Below, piece by piece: positions 57,163 through 64,000 of a DNA stretch of 64,000 bases. The translations under genes and the position numbers were made by a program. This stretch comes from Diogma glabrata (lineage: Eukaryota; Arthropoda; Insecta; Diptera; Cylindrotomidae): NCBI GenBank assembly GCA_963693315.1, contig OY856186.1:92239536-92303535 (forward strand), given 5' to 3'. The notes beneath the pieces are model-generated. The model was not told the DNA's origin. It saw nothing but the letters and a program-made list of their open reading frames with translations, and ran no database searches. Position 1 is the stretch's first letter. Each line of letters opens with the position of its first letter.

Positions 57163-57902
57163 TAGGGCATGGTCAATTAATCGATTGGGACTAAATATCG
57201 ATTAACGATTAATACGAAAATTTTAACATCGATTAATTGATTAATCGATTAAATAAAATTTTTACTAATTCTAATATTTTTATTAGTTTTTTTTAAACAA
57301 ATACGCGAGTTATATCATATTTAAAAGTTCAACTTTTACAATGACATAAGAATTTAATTTAATAGCTATCTATGTATTAAGGGCGTAAAGTAGGTCTTTT
57401 TTGCATAAGAGTGAAATTGTTGCTCTAGGCGTTAGCCTAGGATTTGTATCTCCCTCTCTGTCATTGAAGTTTTCAGACCTTACAAAATTATGTGTTTGAA
57501 AATATACTGTACTAATTGAAAATGATAAGAAAAAAGCTGTTTCCTTCAGAATGGAAAGTAATGCAGTTCAATATACTCCAAACCATAGTTTACTGGTTGG
57601 ATTAATAATAAAAATATTACTTAAGGTATAATAAAGATTTTTGTATTGGGATCAAATTTTGTTATTAATGTACTTTGTGTTATACTCATAACAACTAAAA
57701 AAGTAATTCGTAAGAAAAAGAGAATACATCTTCAGACAATAAACCTTTTCACAATTTAATACAAAATTCGTTAAATTAATTTGTAACTTTAAACATTTTC
57801 GTAAATTTAGATTAATCGATTAATAATTTTTTTGTTCGATTAATCGAACAATTTGCGAAATGATCAATTAATCGAACAATCGATTAATCTAACCATGCCC
57901 TA
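57163..57902. mobile_element. hAT-like MITE with perfect 8-bp TSD
   Basis: 740 bp with ends TAGGGCATGG and CCATGCCCTA, flanked by CATAGGGT on both sides (57155-57162 and 57903-57910). Directly inside both ends ATTAATCGATTAATCG-type words repeat several times (57177-57256 and 57810-57890). No coding capacity. An intact duplication suggests a fairly recent insertion. Confidence 0.88.
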
Positions 57903-57910
57903 CATAGGGT

Positions 57911-58730
57911 ACCCCAAAATGCATGAAATATGAAAATTTTGCCAAATCGAGGTAATTATAAAGGTAAATTGCTCACGAACTACAATGCCGATTTCAGAAA
58001 ATATTTTTTGTTTGATAGGTGATTAGTTAATATTCAGGAAAAAAATTAGTTGCCTATAAACGTTTTTGTAATTAACTTTAAAACTGCAATATTATAAAAA
58101 CTTTTTTAAAGATGGCGTTAGGGTAAAAGTTCAATTTAATTTTTACTTTTTTTTTAAATAATTCTATCCTTACTCTTGCATATGTCAAATTTACACACAG
58201 GCGTTTTTTTCGTTTTCTTGAGATATTTAATTTTAAAGATTTTCAGTCCGACTAAAGTTCTAATTTTTCATCATTTTTTCGAATAATTTCTATTAAATTC
58301 TAAGCACTGAAGTTTGATTAAAATCGATAAACTAGCAAATAAACATAATTAGTGAAATAGTTAGTAAATAATCATTTAATTAATATGTATTGAGTTTACA
58401 AAAATATTTATTTCACTTAATTGTTTGTTTAAAATTATTATAATAATTAGAACATTTTTAATAATAGTATTGATTGTTTTACATATTTAAATTAAACTAA
58501 TTAATTTTTAATTAATTTACAAAATTCAATAAATAAAAAATATTAATAATGAATTTAATATAATGAAGAAAATATTAATTTAATATAATTTAATATTATA
58601 TTAAATTAATATTTTCTTATATTAAATAATAATAATATAATATTTTCTTATATTATATTAAATTAATAACCTGCTACGTTCCCCACATAAATTTAATATT
58701 TTATTTATTTTAATTATTTTTCATTTACTT
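57911..58730. other. Non-coding, with AT palindromes at 58560-58670
   Basis: No gene. TTAATATAATTTAATATTAT and its inverse alternate, forming a long AT-only palindrome that could be a simple-sequence expansion. Confidence 0.45.
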
Positions 58731-59232
58731 CCCAGGTAAGAATTAGCTATGGGCCAAGTCTGGGCCAAGTCCGCGCCACGGCTTTTGGGGTTTGGGCCAG
58801 ACTTAACATTTTCAAACGGCCCAAGCTTGGCCCAAGCTTGGAATGATGTCCTGGGGCCAAGACTGGCATACCAGACTTGGGCCAAGTCTGGCAAATTAGA
58901 CTTGGGCCAAGTCTGGCAAATCAGACTTGGGCCAAGTCTTGCAAATTAAATATTACATTAAATATAACATATTAAATATTAAATATTATATATTACATTA
59001 ATTAAATATTTCGTGAAATATTTCAAAAATATAAATTTCATGAAACTTACAATCACTATAACAATGCATAACCAGCTGGTGAATAACGTGTAATATAATA
59101 AACTGAATCTTGGTTCAATCTAGGCATTTACAACTGGCCCAGACTAAAACCGGAGTTAACTAGCCAAGGCTTGGCTCGCCAATACCAGCCCGAGGTTGGC
59201 CCAATGTTTAACATTGGCAGTTCCTACCCGGG
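58731..59232. mobile_element. TIR element filled with TTGGGCCAAG words
   Basis: Left end CCCAGGTAAGAATTAGCTATG and right end CATTGGCAGTTCCTACCCGGG are imperfect inverted repeats of about 20 bp. Inside, GACTTGGGCCAAGTCTGGCA-type words repeat with about 25-30 bp spacing (58752-58945), with scattered inverse copies at 59140-59220. No clear target duplication. Same layout as 34271-34664. The 66-codon ORF across the array is a by-product. Confidence 0.65.
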
Positions 59233-59490
59233 TTATGTCGTTTTCTTTTTGTCAGAGCAGAAAAAGTGATTCTTTTTCCACAAAATTGATCTAAATTTGA
59301 TCTAATTTTGTAGTTGTGTTTGTTATTAAATTTTAATTTAAAACACGATTTAAATAGATCTTTCATTTAAACAATAACTAATTCACTTTAAAAAATAATG
59401 TTAAGTAAATGGCGTTTTGTTTGTTTATTAATTTTGACAGCCGTATAAATGTATTTGTGTTACTCTATTGTATTTAAACAACGTGATCTA

Positions 59491-59592
59491 CGGAGCTAAA
59501 GTGATACTTTTTGTGTTGAGTCTATAGTTTGACGGCCGACCGCAGGGAGGCCGAAAATTATAGACGAAACACAAAAAGTCACTTTAGCTTCG
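59491..59592. repeat. Long hairpin with GC-rich loop
   Basis: CGGAGCTAAAGTGATACTTT... (59491-59530) pairs with ...AAAGTCACTTTAGCTTCG (59554-59592) over about 38 bp with few mismatches; the 23-base loop is GC-rich (GACGGCCGACCGCAGGGAGG). Confidence 0.75.
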
Positions 59593-59608
59593 AATTAAAT
59601 ACACTATT

Positions 59609-59958
59609 TTTTCGGCAAACGTTTAAATTTTTTATAAATATGAAATTAATACATCAAACTTTTTATAAATATGAATTTTTATCGTCATAATTACTTCCAA
59701 AAAAGAGAAAAAGACATTTAAATTTGTATGAATAACTACTTTACTTTACTGCCGCCGTAAAAATATGAAAATTACTTTACTGCCGCCGTAAAAATATGAA
59801 AATTACTTTACAGCTGCCGTAAAAATATGAAAGTTACTTTACAGCCGCCAGCAGATAAAATAAAAATGGCATTACTTTTGCAGCCGCCGGCTAAAAAGTA
59901 AGACTTTAGCTACTCCCCAGCGGCAGTAAAGTTAAACTTTACAGCCGTTTGCCGAAAA
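59609..59958. mobile_element. Small TIR element with 31-bp minisatellite
   Basis: TTCGGCAAACG at 59611 and its inverse CGTTTGCCGAA at 59946 bound about 350 bp. Inside, GCCGCCGTAAAAATATGAAA units repeat with a 31-bp period from about 59740 to 59850, followed by further GCCGCC/GGCGGC-type words. Non-coding. Confidence 0.6.
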
Positions 59959-59961
59959 TAA

Positions 59962-60468
59962 ATTTTTTTTTCTCAAATAAATTTTCATACAAACTTGGAT
60001 CTCATGAGTAAAAGTAATTTCATTATGCATGCACTGTAACTTTTCGTATTACATAATCATTAGAATTTGAAAACGTCCTAACATGAAACAGTGGTAAAGA
60101 AAAATATTATCATTATTATCACTAAAAATTTCATATCAAGAGATTCAGAACATCTTTGGGGGATAATTGACAAGCTACACTATTGGCAAAATTTGCATTT
60201 TTCATGCATGTGGGGGGGGTGCCCCTTATGCTCAAACTATCCACTTTAAAAATGTTCCAAACTAAGTTTTATTTTTATTTATTTTTATACTACTTATATG
60301 CCAAATTTTAGGAAAATCAAAAATGGTCAATATCATATTTCAATTTTTTTTCCTACACAGGGGAACGTTTTTCATTTATAAACATACTGGATATATTTTG
60401 TAAGTTTTATAACTAAATTTAAGAATGAAAATTAGAGTGGTTAAATTAGAGTGGTTAAGAGTTAAATT
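59962..60468. other. Non-coding stretch
   Basis: Nothing recognised. Confidence 0.4.
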
Positions 60469-60594
60469 TAATGGTCAGAATTTCTAATTCTACCCTTATC
60501 GACATTGACAGTTGTAATATCTGTCATAGATAGGAGATTCAGGAGAAAACTTTTATTACCATCAATACGAGAGGAGGAAATTGACCTTTTTTAC
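60469..60594 (-). pseudogene. LINE endonuclease fragment, C-terminal side
   Basis: DNA matches 53344-53470 of the LINE (ATGGTCAGAATTTC, CTACCCTTATCGA, GAGAAAACTTTTAT). It is continued at 62313 after insertion of X4. Confidence 0.75.
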
Positions 60595-62312
60595 TTCAGT
60601 TTTGAAAAAACCTAAGTATGTATTACATTCATGAGTCAAAAGTCAAATTAGTCTTACCGCCAGTTTTTTTGGCATTTCTCGACGTTTTAGGACCTACTGA
60701 TTCTAAAAATCCAAAAAAAATGTATGTCTGTCTGCCGGCCGGTAGTCCGTCACAACCGACGAAAACCGCTGGACGGATTTCAAAAATAGGTATACTCAAT
60801 GGGAATAGGCGAAAGGACGCTATACCGGAAGTGTGTCAAAAATATCGTCAAGTGTGTCAAAACAACGCAATTCGCATATTTTTTGCTTAAAAAACGTTCA
60901 TTTTAAGTGATTACGAATAAAAACATTGAATTTGAAGAAATTTTGATGGTCGGGATTGGTATGTGAGACCAAAAACTAGATTATTGCATTATAAGTTTGT
61001 CAAAAAAATGTTGTCAAGTGTGTCAAAAGAAAGATTTTTATTTTGTTATTTTACCCAATTTTTTGGAAAAAAATAAAACTAATTATTTGTAAAGCCGCAA
61101 TGTTTTGCAATGAGTTCATTGCCAAACTTTTCTGCAATGAATAGTTTACACACTAGCATTGCAGAAATATTGCAGAATTTTGCAATAGTCTAATTGCGGC
61201 TTAAGACATGAAATTTTATTATTATTATAGGGAATTATGGCATTATAAGTTTGTCAAAAAAATAATGTCAAGTGTGTCAAAAGAATGATTTTCATTTATT
61301 TTTTTAGAAAATAAAAAAATTAGTTATTTGTATGAAATGAAAATGATATTGTTATTATTGAGAATTTTATTGCATTATAAGTTGGACTAAAAAATATTGT
61401 CAAGTATGTCAAAAAAATTATTTTATTTATTTTTCTTGCCAATTTTTTGGAAAGAAAAATTTAGCTGTTGTGACGTAAGTGTGACACGGAAATTTTTGAA
61501 TTTGTTAGTTTTTTAAATATTTTTGGAATTTTGAAAAAAGTTTGTATTTTTGATTTTGTAATAATTTTTGAATTTTGGAAAAAGTTTTAATTTTTGATTT
61601 TGTAAGAACTTTTGGAATATTTTTAGAATTTTGAAAATTTTTATATTTTTGATTTGTTATAATTTTTGGAATTTTGAAAAAAGATTCAATTTTTGATTTC
61701 GTTATAATTATTGCAATATTTTTAGAATTTTGGAGATTATTAGGATTTTGGAATATTATTAGGATTTAGAAAAAGTTTAAATATTTGATTTTATTCTAAT
61801 TTTTGGAATTTTGAAAAAAAGATTCAATTTTTGATTTTGTATAATTTTTGCAATATTTTCAGAATTTTTAAAAAAAATTTAATCTTTGATTTTGTAATAA
61901 TTTTTGGAATATTTTTAGAATTTTGAAAGAAGTTTGATTTTATTTAATTTTTAAAATATTTTTGGAATTTTGAAAGAAATATGAATTTGTGATTTTGTAA
62001 TATTTTCTCGAAACGCTAAATAAAGAGATTTTTGAGTAGTTCGCTGATTGTATCATCTTTTCACTAAATTATGTTAATTTATGATCTGTTATAATTTTCC
62101 GGCAACGTATTGATGTTTCGTGTTAGTTTTGTAATAAATTTCTAAAAAGAGATAAAAAAATACATGTACTTTAACAAAGAGTTATATTTGATATACATCG
62201 CTGTCCAAAACTCTAAACAATGTCCTGCCGAAAACTATATCAAAATCCTTAACCAAAACGGATGTCTCGATATCTCATAGCTTGAGATTTCAGCCCCTCC
62301 ATTTTTTATAAC
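60595..62312 (+). repeat. Dispersed repeat X, copy X4
   Basis: Same order as X1: ATTACATTCATGAG, TTGGCATTTCTCGACG, CGCTGGACGGATTTCAAAAA, GTCAAGTGTGTCAAAA units, GGAATTTTG arrays, ATTGATGTTTCGTGTTAG, and GAGATTTCAGCCCCTCCAT at the end. It splits a LINE fragment, which fixes its borders to within about 15 bases, and carries MITE T2. Confidence 0.85.
61093..61201. mobile_element. Harbinger-like MITE T2
   Basis: 109 bp from AGCCGCAATG to GCAATAGTCTAATTGCGGCT, flanked by TAA on both sides (61090-61092 and 61202-61204). The left half is shortened relative to T1. Comparison with X1 (TTTGTATGACATGAAA) shows a clean insertion into repeat X. Confidence 0.8.
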
Positions 62313-62432
62313 TAGATAATCGCTGTGGTGCGGCAAATATTTCTGCCAACCTTCTATTGTTGTCGTTGTCTTTCGTCTTAGAAAATTCTAACCACGGTTT
62401 GTTGTGAACGTTGAAGTCACCGGTAACCATAT
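62313..62432 (-). pseudogene. LINE endonuclease fragment, central part
   Basis: The minus-strand reading VTGDFNVHNKPWLEFSK and NNRRLAEIFAAPQ matches the endonuclease at 53191-54030 (VTGDFNVHNKSWLEFSK, NNGRQTEIFAASH). It joins directly to 60469-60594 once X4 is removed. Confidence 0.85.
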
Positions 62433-62869
62433 AACATAAGAATATAATTCGCAATTCGAAAACTCGAGTTTTGCTCACATCAATTTTCAGTTTGGAAATG
62501 AACATTTCATGTTATGTTGAGACTTTTATTTCTCCAAATAAACAATTAAATGGAACTAATTTGTCACCATTTTGTTTATATCATAGATCTTAATTCCGTC
62601 ATCCACGTTTACATTGTTAAGTAAGATATGTTTATTAACATTATGAATTTTAAATATTTCACAATAATATGTAAATTAGCAATAGCTATCATAATAACTA
62701 ATGTGACCAAGTAATTTTCGTATTAATCTCTAGCTGAAAAATAACATAATAATAAACGGTTTTTCAATAGGGACATAACAATTTGGTATTTTAATTCGAA
62801 CGCACGCTTAAATTTTTTTTATGATCTGTCAATGTCAAAACATTAGTCAAAGTTTACAATTTTATCATA
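62433..62869. other. Non-coding stretch
   Basis: Nothing recognised. Confidence 0.4.
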
Positions 62870-63060
62870 GTGAAGCTCACGAACGAGCAACGTTTGGAAA
62901 TTATTAAAAAATACTATCAAAATTCTCAGTCGGTGGTCGCAACTTTAAGAGCGCTTACTCCAATTTTCGGTCGTAATAATCGGCCCACCAGACAGGCTGT
63001 GCGTGCTATAGTGGATAAATTCGAGTCAACATATTCACTATTGAATGTTCTTGCACTGAA
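62870..63060 (+). pseudogene. Mariner-like helix-turn-helix N-terminal fragment
   Basis: The reading KLTNEQRLEIIKKYYQNSQS and IFGRNNRPTRQAVRAIVDKF then ESTYSLLNV matches the N-terminal HTH domain seen in insect mariner-derived proteins (DUF4817-like: LTN.QRLEI...YYQN...RAL.PIFGR.NRP...). The initiating codon is GTG where ATG is expected. After LLNV the reading becomes unrelated, so the catalytic domain is absent. Confidence 0.75.
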
Positions 63061-64000
63061 AAAACAGTATGACAACCTGTGCTGTGTTTTATGTGTATAC
63101 TTTCTCATTCACATGAGAGTATTTGACCCGTGGCTATTTATAAGATAATTTCTTATGCCACATAGTAAATCAAATATATTTTTATTTGGTAATTATTATC
63201 ATTTATATATTAAAGATTATTAGTTTCATAGTAATATAGATACAGCTGAATGATAGAGTTTTACATTATTATAAAAACATGTATTATGTTTTCTTTCACA
63301 AACCCTCTTATAATAAAACGAATATATGTGAAATATAAATGCAAAGGATATAACATAAAATAAGAGCATTTCTAATTTATATAATAAAATTTGTCCACTG
63401 TGTACACGTTCTTATTGTGGATTTATTTATTTATTTATTTATTTATTTATATATCTATTCTCTGTGGATTGCATCTTATACATATTCTGTGGATTGCGTC
63501 TTATGTACTAGATTGTTATTTGCAAACCAATTTTAAAATCAATTCGATTAAATCTAGCTTAACTAATATTGTAGAAAAAGTTGACTCACCTAATATCTGA
63601 GTTGTTCACTGTATAAAGTGACTAGCCCCACTTTTTGAAAAATTTTAAATTTAAGTGTCAAAGCACTTGCTACAGTCATAATTTTCTATGTTTACAAGAA
63701 CTTGCCTGAATAATAAAGATAAACGCCATTGAAAAATATACATTTTCTCAAAATTATATGGAGTTAATCATTTCGTGCTTTGAGAGGCTCATCAGTCAAT
63801 TTGTTGATGATTATAATCCTGTTGGAAGTTATAGCTGCTTGAAAAAGAAGAAATTTAATCAGATGTAACACAAAAACTCATTCGTTTTTCATACCTTTGA
63901 ATCTTCAACAAATAAAATGGCTAATTGAACAGTTTCATTTCTTTTAAATATACACAAATTTTTACTGCCACAATCGTACTCTGGTCAGTGGTCATCTTTC
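63061..64000. other. Non-coding end of window with (ATTT)n
   Basis: A pure ATTT microsatellite lies at about 63420-63450, followed by two TCTGTGGATTGC(G/A)TCTTAT words at about 63461 and 63488. No gene recognised. Confidence 0.5.

Noticed and set aside
58749..58949. 66-codon ORF rich in GPSLA/GQVWA units
   Set aside because: Arises from the TTGGGCCAAG array, not from a protein-coding repeat.

Overview
The window looks like repeat-rich, AT-rich insect nuclear DNA, most likely from a fly. The reasons are an env-bearing gypsy-type errantivirus, a jockey-like LINE, short Helitron/DINE-like elements, and piggyBac, hAT and Harbinger-type fragments. The species cannot be named from this sequence. 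No host gene was recognised: every coding region with readable homology comes from a transposable element. There is one assembly gap of 200 N (7182-7381).

Layout. 264-3997: a Ty3/gypsy-class element whose single 1026-codon ORF joins a SAP-headed Gag directly to an integrase, with protease, reverse transcriptase and most of RNase H missing, followed by a 642-bp LTR. 5742-7181: a DINE-like Helitron, a TIR element (family M) and a scrap of Helitron helicase, ending in the gap. 7382-14629: an errantivirus with intact gag, pol (reached by an apparent -1 frameshift) and env, and a 321-bp 3' LTR that ends in a (TA)n tract. 15260-15480: tail of a decayed LINE. 16195-16806: short member of a 4-bp-TSD DNA transposon family. 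18122-19504: Helitron 3' end with helicase remnant, next to family M. 19930-21060: 330-bp satellite and a second (TA)n tract. 21187-25211: DINE-like copies and a repeat called X here.

28639-32271: a longer member of the 4-bp-TSD family, with a broken transposase-like gene and an X copy inserted in it. 32735-37184: arrays of short GC-richer words and a foldback element. 41365-43770: decayed piggyBac. 44338-45649: hAT-like element carrying a Harbinger-like MITE. 46512-48285: palindromic X copy. 48365-48517: two adjacent hairpins. 51283-54190: family M interrupted by a decayed LINE. 57163-57902: hAT-like MITE with a perfect 8-bp TSD. 58731-59958: TIR/array elements. 60469-62432: LINE fragment split by an X copy that itself carries a MITE. 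62870-63060: mariner-like helix-turn-helix fragment.

The nesting gives relative ages: LINE before X before Harbinger-like MITE at 60-62 kb, family M before LINE at 51-54 kb, and the 4-bp-TSD element before X at 28-32 kb. The gag-IN ORF and the errantivirus are uninterrupted and so probably recent; most other coding remnants are broken. All identifications come from reading motifs by eye; no database search was run.
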